From Mytilisepta virgata (Eukaryota > Mollusca > Bivalvia > Mytilida > Mytilidae): a stretch of DNA of 64,000 nucleotides. Below, piece by piece: positions 23,111 to 33,835 of this stretch; position 1 is the stretch's first letter, and every line of letters begins with the position of its first letter. Position numbers and translations under genes: made by a program. The notes beneath the pieces are model-generated. The model was not told the DNA's origin and searched no databases. It saw only the letters and a list, made by a program, of their open reading frames with translations. The stretch covers positions 32,798,580-32,862,579 of the forward strand of contig CM051510.1 in the NCBI GenBank assembly GCA_028015205.1. Reading direction: 5' to 3'.

Positions 23111-23854
23111 TAAGATAAATAAAGTTACACTTTAACTAAGGTTTACCTCCGTCATGCAGAGTTCTGGTCTTGTATGTTTTTATTTTTTCCCTTTTTGGTA
23201 ATTTGAAATTTTTATATTTTCATCTTAATTCTACATTTTTTTTTGTCATGCTAACCTCTGATTTTACATAAATTATTGGGATTTGCATGTAAAGTGATAG
23301 CAAAGTATATTTATCTTTACATATTTGACAAATTTTGACAAATATTTTTTTGAAGTCATTACGTTATATTGTATGATTTGGTATTTACTGCATTTTAAAA
23401 ACTAATTTTTTTAACTGGAGCTTGTTGAGTGTGTTTTGATATTAATCTGCTTGTTTGTGTCCTATAAGCACAAACACAAACCAGGAAAACCTAAAACAGT
23501 GTCACTAAACACTATCAATGAATGTCCAATCTAGAAAATTGTTCAAAATAACTAATAAATCATGGAAAAAAGTAATAAAAGAAAATAGACGTAAACACAT
23601 GTAGATAGGAATAAGCAAAACAAGTAAAAATTTCCAATAATTGATTTGAATATTTGTGTAAAATTAAATATTTTTTAGAAACAACTTTTCAAAATGGAAT
23701 TCATTAATGTCTTTTATATTTGCCTTTATCTGAAGGAATATTCTTTGTCATATGTACATGTAGAGTATTAAAGATGGTACAATCTAATGTCAGCTACAAT
23801 ATCGTCAACAGTATACCGATTTCTACATGTCATCTACCCCAGTAAACTTGAAAT

Positions 23855-24125
23855 TAAGGATACTACAGATACTCCAAAGTCCGCCTCATATTTGATTTGT
23901 TTCTTGAAGTGGACAATGAGGGACATTTGAAGACAAAAGTTTATTACAAACGTGATAACATCAACTTTCCTATTGTTGACTTCCCTTCTTGAGTAGCACA
24001 AAAGCTTCTTAACCAGGGTTTTAGCAAGGATAAATTGATGTCATCATTTAGGAAATTTTACGGTCGTCATCACGAATTGATTGACCGTTATAGTGTTCCT
24101 ATATCTAAGATGATGTTGGACCTGT
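23855..24125 (+). pseudogene. Reverse-transcriptase C-terminal remnant (RT-tail family)
   Basis: With one frame change near 23895 the plus strand reads TPKSASYL, then FLEVDNEGHLKTKVYYKRDN and INFPIVDFPS, then a stop. After it comes AQKLLNQGFSKDKL and FRKFYGRHHELIDRYSVPIS. I recognise this order from memory as the end of a reverse-transcriptase-bearing ORF common in bivalve genomes; its clade is not certain. A homologous fragment lies at 33570-33830. The frameshift and stop show that it is dead. Confidence 0.8.
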
Positions 24126-24412
24126 TCCCACTATCATAACATTTCATGTACCTTCACCGATTTGTGACTACCACCGGATGGCTTTGTTGAACTTCCCGAA
24201 GGGTGCCATATACGGAGCAGGAACCTCTTACCCTTCCGGAAAACCTGAGTTCACTCCTGGTTTTTTTTATAGGAGTTCGTGTTGTTCATTGTTTTTTTAG
24301 TTTTCAGTGTTTATTTGTTGTGCTTGTGGTTGTTCATTTGTCTTCCCGGGTTTTCCTGTCTAATGGATTGCGTTTTTTTGTTGTTGCTCTTTAGGTATAT
24401 TTGTCCTCTTTA
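24126..24412 (+). mobile_element. 3' UTR/tail of the reverse-transcriptase remnant
   Basis: Immediately after the coding remnant come CTTACCCTTCCGGAAAACCT, GAGTTCACTCCTGG, then GTTGTTCATTGTTTTTTTAG, TTTGTTGTGCTTGTGGTTGT and TTTAGGTATATTTGTCC. The same succession occurs alone at 58345-58500, and partly at 37545-37580. Confidence 0.75.
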
Positions 24413-25679
24413 AGATACGGAGAGGTCAAAAGAAAAAGATAAAAATCCAGAGACAAAACGAAAACACCAGAATACCCAATACCTATTTATAGAGCAACAA
24501 CCATATTGTTGCTCCAATTAGCACCTTATTTCAGACATCTATAGAAATTGAATATAGAGTGTTCGATTGTTTATCCCTACTAATTGTTTCATACGTGTTG
24601 AGTCTGTATGTTTATTAGGAATTCGTTATCCATGTTAATACATGTAGCTATTTCAGTAAACGCCAGGTGGAGCTGTATTGGGGGAAGTTATTTGAAAACT
24701 GGATTCCGCTTCTTTACAACCATTTCCAGCCTATTTTGGGACCAGTATACTGTAAACAAACTGTGGTTTCCCAGTGGCGCCCCTAGTGTTTACTGACATC
24801 GCTACTACATGTATTGAGTTGCAACCTTTCGGGTAATAACTGATGAATTTTATTCACAATTTACTAGTTGGATTAGTAAAAAGATAAATACATGTAGTTG
24901 CATATTATGATGTTAAATTACAAACTAAGAAAACAAAAAATCAAAATTATACATTATATTAGAAAAGAGCTAATAAAAGTGATTCTTATATGTACTGGAT
25001 AATATTTAAAATTTGAAGGTGTAAAAAACGGTTGAGGGAGAGATTTATTAAATTATTTTATGGATATAATACAATATTATAGTTATATTACAGTATTATC
25101 TTAATCATTTTCTACGCTGTCAAGATGACCAGCGAATGATTAATTTATAATCACATGTGGTGGAAAATGTTGACCATGTGCTAGTTTAATGACCAGTGGA
25201 GACTTCCCAGCTATTTGACAGCCTAAACTTTACCTGTACAAGCATTCGAATTTAAAAATTGTTCCAGAGTATCCGAACCTTCGAGCTGTCACTCGAGTAC
25301 TCGTTGCCTTATCGTTTGATCTTAGTTTAGTATATTGTTTTGAAACATCTTTACACCATTTATTTTCCTTTTTTCAAAATATTTTATTGATAAATACATA
25401 TCAAATGGACTGGAAAACAGCATAGGTCTATACAAGTCCTCTGCATGAAACCAAATGGATAAAAAATATACAACGTATAAAATAATATAAACGTCTACAG
25501 AACAATCAGTTTTGACCACTTCATACGCAGTTTTACAAATCATTCCACAGTTAATAGTGGCCAGGTCCGAAATTTTTAAACAAGATTTAATATGAAATAC
25601 CCAAGATAAGATTAAAGTTCTGCAATGATTTTTTTAGATGCTTTAGAAGGAAAACATCCTATAAATTAAATGTAATCAG
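24413..25679. other. No gene seen
   Basis: AT-rich. Short frames only; no family signature, RNA gene or clear repeat boundary was identified. Confidence 0.45.
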
Positions 25680-26010
25680 TAGGTGAACGGCCTCTAGGGG
25701 TTAACGTGTAGTCTTAACCACGAGCAAACCCCAAAGAAACCGATCTAATAGATAGAATCAGACAAAACTTTACAACACGAAAAAAAAGAAAGCACTAAAA
25801 TGAACAATAATCCCAAGGGAGAAATCTAAGTGAAATTGATCAAAGAACTCAACAAGGTCCAGAATAAGTCAAGGTGATGAAAATCCGAAGGGTCTTCCAA
25901 TAATCATAAATCCAGACAGGCGTAGAAGAAGGATAATGAACAAACAACCAGACACAACAAAAAACAAATTAAATAATGAGCAACATGGAACCCACCAAAA
26001 AATTAAAAAA
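25680..26010 (-). mobile_element. Probable retroelement 3' tail (minus)
   Basis: The right part, AATGAGCAACATGGAACCCA, is the reverse complement of TGGGTTCCATGTTGCTCATT, corresponding to GGTGGGATCCCCGTTGCTTA in the tail at 55970-56150. It is A-rich on this strand and has no coding content. It probably lies in the intron of the minus-strand peptide gene. Confidence 0.45.
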
Positions 26011-26211
26011 AATTGCTAACATTAAATAATAAAAATTTTCATGCAAAGAAATCTAACATTTTAACATACAAAACTAAAATATAAATGCATGGATAGAGAG
26101 CATATATGTACACCAGCATTACACATACAAGTCAGAATATAATGAAAATTGATGGTAACAAATGATTTCGAAAAACATCTGAAATTTTTTCAGTTATTTT
26201 ATTCGACTCAC

Positions 26212-26576
26212 CTGTGTTCAATTGAATCCATAAGCCATCGTAAGAACACTTGTGCTATCTGCATTTCTTTCAGTCGACTTGTTGACTTATCTTTTATTTT
26301 TTCATAATACGGAACATCTAAATCTGGAACGGCATCTATTTTTCTGTTCATAGTGTATTGCTTGTATAAATCTTTCCTTTCATCATTGTCTATGAAACTG
26401 TTTGACATTGTTCGTTTTCCCGCAAAATGAAATCCATTACACTTACACAAATTTCCGCCGCGCCCTACATTGCATTTCTGTGCACAAAAAGTCTCAAGGA
26501 ATCCGGCGTGTACAAAATTTGTTATCACTAATATTAAACAGATTGTTTTCATTATCGGTGATATAAAATTTGTCAT
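26212..26576 (-). CDS. Putative secreted peptide precursor, first coding exon
   Basis: The exon encodes about 121 residues from ATG at 26576. Residues 1-24 form a signal peptide (internal Met9 also possible; hydrophobic TICLILVITNFVHA, likely cleavage after VHA). Residues 25-52 contain four cysteines (31, 35, 44, 46; spacing C-x3-C-x8-C-x-C) and end NGFHFA followed by GKR (53-55), a classic amidation and dibasic cleavage site. Further basic pairs lie at 67-68 and 78-79. The C-terminal part contains AQVFLRWLM (108-116). Directly after codon 121 plus two bases is a perfect donor (AG|GTGAGT at 26211-26206), so the in-frame TGA is intronic and the gene continues to lower coordinates. It is probably a neuropeptide or other secreted peptide precursor. 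I do not recognise the family; a defence peptide or venom-like cysteine peptide cannot be excluded. Confidence 0.7.
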
Positions 26577-26666
26577 AATTTTTCTACAAGTCTAACGACT
26601 AAGTACCTACTTGTACGGTTTACTGTTTCAAAGTTATTTATTTAAGTCCAAAAGTTTTAACTCGGA

Positions 26667-26673
26667 TTTTTAT
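26667..26673 (-). promoter_or_regulatory. Candidate TATA box for the peptide precursor gene
   Basis: On the minus strand TATAAAA lies about 90 bases upstream of the ATG. It would place transcription start near 26640 and give a 5' leader of some 60 nt. TATA-like strings are common in AT-rich DNA, so this is only suggestive. Confidence 0.35.
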
Positions 26674-28016
26674 ATCAGTCACCCCGATTGAACTGCTAAT
26701 ACCCAAGAACTGATAAGTTTCAACAATAAATCGTTCTTTTATCACAACAACGGAGATATGAAATCTTTCTTTTTACCACCTATAACATGCTATGTTTTAC
26801 TGATTTTTATTGGTCGAATTTATCGATACACACCTTTTTCTCACGTCAACCCTTAGCCTGTATGTCATTTCATAAGAGAATACTACGGATTAAATAGTAC
26901 CGGGGAAACAAATCATAGAATTTTAGTGGCTGAACGATTTTAATTAGTAAATATTCACAATCCTTCCCACGGACATGATAAATTAACCATATATGGATTT
27001 ACTCATAGGAGTAGATTACAAGTTAATTAGATTCATAATTAATTATTTTGCAACATTCCCTTTTTCCTTATTGTATGCGTCAATAGTTTATTCTCTGGTT
27101 CAATAATCGAAGTCGCCGGGAATGATATTTTGGCAGATATTTACAATTGTTACACCGGAAACAGCTTAGTTAGAAATATCTGGCTATGTTCAACAGTAAT
27201 TTCCGGGAATCATTCAAACAAATTAATTTAATTTGACTTTTGGGATCTGTCGGTACAGCCGTAACGAACCTATCTGGATTACCAATAGAAACTGTAGTAG
27301 TTGTTTAGACAGCATTTCATAGAAATTTAATAAAACAAATTAAGTGTTTCGGGTCAGTATCCAAAACCCAAAGGTGGGCTGTCTGATTAAATGTTAAGCT
27401 GTTTTTGCATTAAGTCTTGTTTTTTTATCTGTTAGGTCACACACTACCAGCTGATGAAAATTAAATAATTTCTTTACAAATGTTTTTGTGTAGGTTCATA
27501 AAATTAAACTCTTTCCAAAATATCTGTTTTAACAACGCGTCAAACAATTGGTAATTAAGTAAAAAAATTAAGAAGGAAGTTAAAATTAGTTTTCGCTGAC
27601 TTATCTTATTTCTTACTTTTTGTAGTAAATTCATTGTACTCTCCGAGAGGATCACTTAAAAATTCTACTACAACCGTGTAAACTTTAAAAAAATATTACC
27701 CAGTCACCTATGTCCATTAGTCAGACATTTCTGATTTAACTTTTACGATTTCATTTTAGGTGTTTTAAAGACGTTTTTTTGTTTTCTCAAGAGTTGTCAG
27801 TGAAACTAACAAAATCTTTAACTTGCCGATATACGACGTTAAAACTAGTTTGAAAATAGATCACTTTAGACTTAACATGAAAATATAACCAAAAAGATTT
27901 AAAAAAACTTAGCACATGAGAAACTTAGCACACGAGAGACTAACTCATGCAACATGTGCAATAGAAGAATATATATACCATCCTCCAAAGTCAGGGTTTT
28001 GTATCCACGTTCCTTC
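26674..28016. other. No gene seen upstream of the peptide precursor
   Basis: AT-rich sequence with no coding frame of note. It would include any distal promoter of the minus-strand peptide gene, but no specific site can be supported. Confidence 0.4.
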
Positions 28017-28017
28017 C

Positions 28018-28181
28018 TACAAACCCCTGACATCATACATTCGGAAGTGAGCGATTTTCATTTGTTCTTCTCAAGGTCATAAGCTTAAGAAAATCCATTA
28101 GGTCGAATTTTCTAGGTCACATACCAGGCGGTGATATGTTCGACCCGCAAAATATGAATGTGTGATGTCAGGGGTTTGTCA
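28018..28181. mobile_element. MITE with ACAAACCCCTGACATCA ends, ~164 bp
   Basis: The left end CTACAAACCCCTGACATCAT followed by ACATTC is inverted at the right as GAATGTGTGATGTCAGGGGT then TTGT. The interior includes GGTCGAATTTTCTAGGTCAC. No coding capacity. Confidence 0.85.
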
Positions 28182-28265
28182 GTACATATCATTATAATCT
28201 ACGACATACCTGTATCTTTTATCTGATATCTGTGAAACTCGAAATAATCAATAAAGGACCAAAAG

Positions 28266-28490
28266 AAAAAAGAATAACACAATTCGTAACTAATGACAAA
28301 CCAAATTTTTAGTGGACATAGACTAGTATAACGTTAGTCTATTGTTGTCATGAAGCTAAGGAGGGTCCAAAGACGTTGACTTCACAATAAACAAAGAATA
28401 ACGTAACGTAAAAAAAAAAACCTTTTTCGTCATCGTAGACTGTGCGACGTAGAAATCTTTTCATCGGTTACGAATATTGTTACGATTAAT
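28266..28490 (+). mobile_element. MITE-A copy 1
   Basis: The left end ATTCGTAACTAATGACAAAC and right end TCATCGGTTACGAATATTGT are inverted repeats. The interior has TAGTCTATTGTTGTCATGAA and AAAGACGTTGACTTCACAAT. Family members in this window share ~45-bp ends based on TATTCGTAACCGATGACAAA and an ~200 bp length. Confidence 0.85.
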
Positions 28491-28544
28491 ATAAATATAT
28501 AAAAATAACAGAATAGTAACAGTATTTGTTTGTGTATCTATAGC

Positions 28545-28735
28545 TCTGTCCTAAGCTTGTTTTGGCTTTCTTTACCTCTTTTGGTCATTTTGACATTGTC
28601 GAATTTGCCCTTTAACTTTTTGGCTTTTTGTTTTGGTTGTCAAAATTTTAGGTCTTGAAGAAACAACAGATAAGTCCTAAATCGACGAAATGTGCACATC
28701 TTGTGCATCAAAATAGGTATCAAAGAATTTTATTG
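28545..28735 (+). repeat. Dispersed repeat family D
   Basis: CTATAGCTCTGTCCTAAGCT, TTTTGGTCATTTTGACATTG, GATAAGTCCTAAATCGACGA and CACATCTTGTGCATCAAAAT follow in the same order as at 12940-13160. Confidence 0.75.
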
Positions 28736-29524
28736 TAACTTTTAACAGTCTGTTATGACGGACAGTTACTAGATGTATGCTCTTATTTTGTCGCGGGGGT
28801 GATTGTACACAAACTTTCGTGTCATTATAAGAAAACAGTAACGCCATACCAGACTTTTGACTGAGGTCTTGTTTGTCATTGGTCATATTCATTGTTACTG
28901 TTTCTGTTTTATATAGTGTGTAAACTCGTGACACAAAGTTTCTTCGGTTTCAGCAAAAGGAAAGGTTGCTCACTTGTTTTGCAATTACTGTGTATAGAAA
29001 AAAATATATGTTGTTTGAGATGATGCGTTAGGTCCGTAAGTTGCTGACGTGTATATTATATATTGGTTTATCTCTTGTATTGACACACGCACCTTTTCCC
29101 GTACTTGGGGATTCACTCAATCCCTTTTTATCTAACTATTGTGGAATTATTCCTCATATGAGAATAATGTGTAGTGATGATACCCTTTAATGTGTATTTT
29201 GGTAATGTGGTCGTGTAAATTCCACATTTAAATAAAAAAATGCTTTCAGATATATATCATGGAATATATTAAATCATGTATTTCCACTGGTATTGTAGTT
29301 GTTCATTTCTCCCGAACACATTACATCAATCATTCCTGCTGTTATGGTTATCGATGTCTTAAGTTTTGTCTACATCATGCACATGTTGTGTGGGAAAAGT
29401 TTTTCAGTTTCTTTTGCCAATCTCATCACTAAAAATCTTTAAATTTAGCATACTTGTTCTATTACTTAATGGAGGGCGTTTCTTTATATCAATATGATAA
29501 TTATTTAACCTAAATGAAAATTTG

Positions 29525-29650
29525 AAATTTTTATCCGCAATCCATTTTCCATTAGTAAGTAAGTAGGTAAGTAAATTTTATTTAAAGTCGGCATATATAT
29601 ACAGTTAACAATAAAACACGAGCTCTGATGAGCACTTTAACCGACTGTCC
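29525..29650 (-). repeat. Dispersed repeat ending in GTAAGTAAGTAGG
   Basis: TAAGTAAGTAGGTAAGTAAA precedes TTTTATTTAAAGTCGGCATA and ACACGAGCTCTGATGAGCAC. Simple-repeat tails next to an A/T-rich end are typical of a retroposed 3' end on the minus strand; I recall this phrase as frequent in mussels. Confidence 0.5.
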
Positions 29651-29730
29651 ATTATAAAGATTATTTTGACTTGGGGATACAATGCTTTTAAAATTCGGAA
29701 TTATTTTGTAACAAGTTTGTAAAAAATAAT

Positions 29731-29890
29731 AATTTACATTAAATTGCATCCTTGTTATTATACTGCATGCCACAACACGTGGATTCTTTAACTTTCTTCT
29801 TTGAAAAATATAATTTACATTAAATTACATCCTTGTTATTATACTGCATGCCACAACACGTGGATTCTTTAACTTTCTTCTCTGAACTCA
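29731..29890. repeat. Tandem duplication, 81-bp period
   Basis: AATTTACATTAAATTGCATC at 29731 recurs as AATTTACATTAAATTACATC at 29812, followed in both by CACAACACGTGGATTCTTTA. Only about three differences separate the two copies, so the event is recent. Confidence 0.9.
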
Positions 29891-30407
29891 CACATGGAAA
29901 CAACGTTTTAATTATATTAGAATTGGGAGATATAGAATTGGGAAATATCAAACAACTGTAGGAAAGAGGAAACAAAGGATATACAAAAATGACATTGCGT
30001 AACTACACGTTATCTTTATTGTCTGTTTTGATTTGCCGTACTTAATATATTTTCAGTACTCAGTTTAAACACATTTGGAATTTATAATTGATTTTAAAAT
30101 GAAATAATATGGGGTATGCGTTATTTGACAACTGTTCATAGCTTAATTTGGTTAATAAACAAATTTCTTTACATTAGGTAATCATAGCCCAAAACAAATT
30201 CTCGAATAGGTAGCAAACAGAGTTTGGTTTTAGAAAAAATTAAAAGTTGGGCAAATAAAAAAAAATGTGTGTTCTGGGTTTCATACTTATAAAAGTTCAG
30301 GGAGATGGGAGATTTTTATTTTCTGAATTGTTTTACCTTGACCCTGTTGAAGAAAATTTTTATGTTTGTTAAATGTCAATAGGAAGTTTAGTGTAGATAC
30401 AAAACTT

Positions 30408-30433
30408 TATATATATATATATATATATATATA
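30408..30433. repeat. (TA)n microsatellite
   Basis: About 13 TA units directly precede the inverted-repeat element that starts near 30448. Confidence 0.9.
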
Positions 30434-30447
30434 ACACAAGTTTGATC

Positions 30448-30791
30448 TTAAACAGCCATTTCAGTCTTGTTTAATCTTGACTGTCTTGATTTTTAGTATT
30501 TCTGAGATTTCAAACAAAATCAAAATAACAAGACCAAAACAAGATATAATGCCTTGCAGTCAATCAAGACTAGTTAAGACCAGTTCATAAAAGTTAAGAA
30601 TAAATTATTCAATGTTTAACAATACCTATGCTGAAATGATCTAAACTGGTCTTGATCGATCTTGATTGACTGCAAGGCAAGATATCTTGATTTGATCTTG
30701 TTATCTTTACTTTGTTGAAAAATATAGACATGCAGAAAAACAAGACCAAATAAGAATAAGCAAGACCAGAATGGCCGTCTAATATTAAAAT
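30448..30791. repeat. Long hairpin element, ~340 bp
   Basis: The left arm (CAGCCATTTCAGTCTTGTTT ... CCTTGCAGTCAATCAAGACT) is mirrored by the right arm (TTGATTGACTGCAAGGCAAG ... AATGGCCGTCTAATATTAA). The arms are about 145 bp with a ~50-bp loop. The motif TCTTG/CAAGA recurs many times in both arms. It would fold into a long imperfect double-stranded RNA if transcribed. Confidence 0.85.
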
Positions 30792-31121
30792 TGAGTTACA
30801 TGTACTAGTGTATGAAAATCCGGAACCTACACGTATTTTTTTACCTAAAATATAGCTGATACGATGACGCTTCCTCAATTCCAAATCAAATCATAGAAAG
30901 TATAAACATCTATTATTTGATATTTTAGTAAATTGATATTTACAATTCAACGTTATAATTGATAATTTTTTTTTGAAAACTAAGGAGTAACCCCAACAGA
31001 CATCTTTTCAGTCATTTAGAATTTGGGTCTTCTCTGCAAAATTGTAGATTCATATTTCTGATTGCCTACTTTTAGGCCTTTTTACTCAAGCTTGCGTATG
31101 CATAGCAACGAAATTGATATC

Positions 31122-31308
31122 AGTGAAAAAATATTCGTAACTGGTGATACTAGACATAGATAACTACGATGTTTCGCTATTGTTCTCTCGAAGTCACGAC
31201 CATGTAAACAATTTGTCGCCACAGTAAGGAAACAATGGCGCAACGTCATTGTAGACTGTGACCTGTAAAAATCTTGTTGTCATCAGTTATAGAAATATTG
31301 CAAGTGTG
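31122..31308 (+). mobile_element. MITE-A copy 2
   Basis: The left end AATATTCGTAACTGGTGATA and right end AAATCTTGTTGTCATCAGTT flank TTCGCTATTGTTCTCTCGAA and GGCGCAACGTCATTGTAGAC, the family interior. Confidence 0.8.
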
Positions 31309-31443
31309 TTTGTTTTTTTTATTTTTGTTTTTTTTTTGGTACGTGAAATTAATACACAGATTGAATAAACCCTTATGAAATTATTGAAATTTTTGAAAAC
31401 AAACGAGTATTACTTCACTACTTTGTTGTAAGAAGTTTCTGAA

Positions 31444-31835
31444 TTAAGGATGTTCGCTGGTCTAAGAGTAAATAAATAGGATTTGAAATAGGTGTTTTAG
31501 TTTGGGAGAACATATGAATAGTAAACAAATAAGCAAGAAAAAATCTAGGTTTATGTTCTCATTTAAGGGCTATAAGCCTTGAAAATTCGCATGAAATGGG
31601 TTTTCTCTGGATTTTTCATTGTCTTTGCATTGACAACTTCAGACTCTCAAAGATGTATGAAAAAATAAAAAGGATTTCATTTTGTCCAATACCATTTTAA
31701 GGTATATATGATTGAATTATGAAAGAAAAAGTGGGGGTTCACGAGCAAAACATTTCGTGTTTAAGAAATGGATAAACCCCGAGGATTCCGAAAATTTGAC
31801 AAAAAGACCAAAACATGACCAGTGAGCATCCTTAA
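31444..31835. mobile_element. TTAA-flanked element, family T2, copy 1
   Basis: It starts TTAAGGATGTTCGCTGGTC and ends GACCAGTGAGCATCCTTAA, its near-perfect inverse. Length is 392 bp. The interior shares AGGGCTATAAGCCTTGAAAA and CCCCGAGGATTCCGAAAATT with copy 2. Target TTAA on both sides. Confidence 0.9.
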
Positions 31836-32220
31836 AGATGTTCGCTGCTCAGTTTCAAAATAACAAGCTTTTCATAACACTGGTAAATATTGATAGTGGA
31901 TTAATAAAGGAACTAAAAGAGCGAAACAAATTATAGGTCCGTGTGCTTGTTTTCTAGATATAAGCCATTGAAAATTTGGCAAGGAAAAATGCTCTTACAT
32001 AGCTTTACCGTTGACAAGTTTTATTTCTCAAATACCATTAATAATAATATGGATTTTATAAGGTTTTTGCAAATGGTTTATTATTCTGCATGCTAAAGAT
32101 TTATGAAAAGAAAAATGGGTGTTAGCGGGAAAAATAGTTTATGGCATTCAAACGGATAAAACCAGATGATTCTGAACATCTGACAAAAATTCAAAAAACA
32201 TGACCAGCGAACATCCTTAA
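31832..32220. mobile_element. TTAA-flanked element, family T2, copy 2
   Basis: It shares its first TTAA (31832-31835) with the end of copy 1, starts AGATGTTCGCTGCTC and ends GACCAGCGAACATCCTTAA (32217-32220 TTAA). Length is 389 bp in the same orientation. The interior is diverged but collinear (ATATAAGCCATTGAAAATTT, AACCAGATGATTCTGAACAT). Confidence 0.9.
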
Positions 32221-32384
32221 CTTTAGAAATTCGAATCTACACTGCAACATTAGTGTTTCTATATATGTTACCGTGAGATCTTATTTTATGTGCTGTATAT
32301 ATATGTACATGTACATTAAGATAATCTTAGACTCGTTAGTAGTTCTCAAGGCAAAACTATTAAAAGCTAAAACAAGCACTCATC

Positions 32385-32505
32385 GCGGATGACAAACAAG
32401 AATTCTACATTCTTCAGTGTACAATGAGGTTGTTACAATGTATGTTTCCTTGTTTTTTTTTTGGACGAGAAAGGCTTCAAAACAACAATAGTCTAACTTC
32501 ACAAT
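32385..32505 (+). mobile_element. MITE-A fragment
   Basis: GATGACAAACAAGAATTCTA and GGCTTCAAAACAACAATAG recall the left end and interior of MITE-A. The right end is missing or replaced by unrelated sequence beginning near GGCCGTGTTCACACAGATCT. Confidence 0.45.
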
Positions 32506-33569
32506 AGACTTTGGCCGTGTTCACACAGATCTAAAGTTAGTGTAGTATGTGTCTTTACTCTTTTTTGTTTGACAGTTTTTTCGCCCTGTCGTAAAGTTAC
32601 AGGGTCATGAAGTTTAACGCTTAAATCCGTCCGTTCCGTTTTGGTTGCCGTAAGTATTTTAGCCTTGTTCAATTTTTTAAAAACGTTTTGATACCTTGTT
32701 AGGAACACTAGGGTCAATTTAATTTTGAAATCAGTATATTTAGACAATTTGCCTCATATATGCGTATTTACTACATTCGAATAGGTCATTTTAAAGTTAA
32801 ATTGTATTGAAACATAAAAAAAATTGTACAATCCAATTCTGGCGTTTTCCTCAGTGATGTGTTATAAAAGGTGGAAGTGTCTGTATGTCAATAAAGCTGA
32901 CAATTATTCTCAAATTTTGCAAAATGTTCCAAATCAGGTGAACAAATAGCATAGCTTGCTTATAAGTACCCAGTATAAATCCCTGGAAAGTTCTTAACAC
33001 TAAACCGCTTATCGCTTACTGATGTGAACAAATTTAATGTAATGTACAGGTAATTAAATAGGGTGTAGAGTTGAGAACAATTTACATGTCAAACCAGTGC
33101 ACACTACACGAAACTAATTGCAAACAAGTGTAGAGCACTCAGTGATTGGTGTATTTATCGCAAGAGAAGGGGAATGGCAAAACGAATGTCGGACACGTAT
33201 AGGACAACTCAAATGAGCAAAATTAGCGTATTTGTCTAAGAACAAATAATTCATGGGGGTTATAGAGTTAGGAATATTGCAACTGTATCTATTTTGATAT
33301 CGCTCGGTATAAACTCGATTATTATACTTCATTCTTGAAACTGTAATGATATTGATTACTGTAATAGTTTGCATATGAACTACAGTGATATAGAAATAGG
33401 CTTATAACTGCAGTAATATACCGAAGTGTCAAAGTACGTCACAATGGTACAATCGTAGTCAATATTGCGTTTGATATCGCCGAAGGAGAAACGTAACAAC
33501 AAGCGTTTTTCTAACGCGGACAATATAAACAGGTTGTTGAAAGTAATTGGTTGTATATATTTCATTAAT
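32506..33569. other. No gene seen
   Basis: AT-rich. Minus-strand frames of 82 and 86 codons (32499-32747, 33114-33374) show no family signature. Confidence 0.4.
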
Positions 33570-33835
33570 TGTGACATATACATTGACTTCCTAGACGAAG
33601 CCCGGCTCCTGACAGAAAAGTTGCTCAGAGAGGGGTACGTTGCTCCTAAGCTGAAGTCATCCTTATTAAAGTATTATGGGCGTCACTATGACTTGGTTGA
33701 CAGGTATGAAAAAACCGTTTCCCTATGGACCTGTTCCGTTGATATTATCCCTTCCTCATACCGGATTGACATGGGCAGCATGGCGGGTGTCCTGAAGGAA
33801 GCAGAGACTACTTACTCTTCCGGAGCACCTGAGTC
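33570..33835 (+). pseudogene. Reverse-transcriptase C-terminal remnant (RT-tail family)
   Basis: A 140-codon frame (33465-33887) contains IDFLDEARLLTEKLLREGYV, APKLKSSLLKYYGRHYDLVD and RYEKTVSLWT. The YGRH-(H/Y)-(E/D)-L-(I/V)-DRY core matches the fragment at 23855-24125. It is followed by IDMGSMAGVL and by the tail motif CTTCCGGAGCACCTGAGT. The reading frame is intact here, but the catalytic part of the polymerase is absent, so this is a 5'-truncated insertion. Confidence 0.8.

Noticed and set aside
26208..26210. In-frame TGA as the true stop of the peptide precursor
   Set aside because: It lies within a perfect AG|GTGAGT splice donor, so it is more likely intronic; a retained-intron short form cannot be excluded.
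33465..33569. N-terminal part of the 140-codon frame at 33465-33887 as real coding sequence
   Set aside because: Only the part from about 33570 matches the reverse-transcriptase tail; the earlier codons look like chance in-frame extension upstream of a 5'-truncated insertion.
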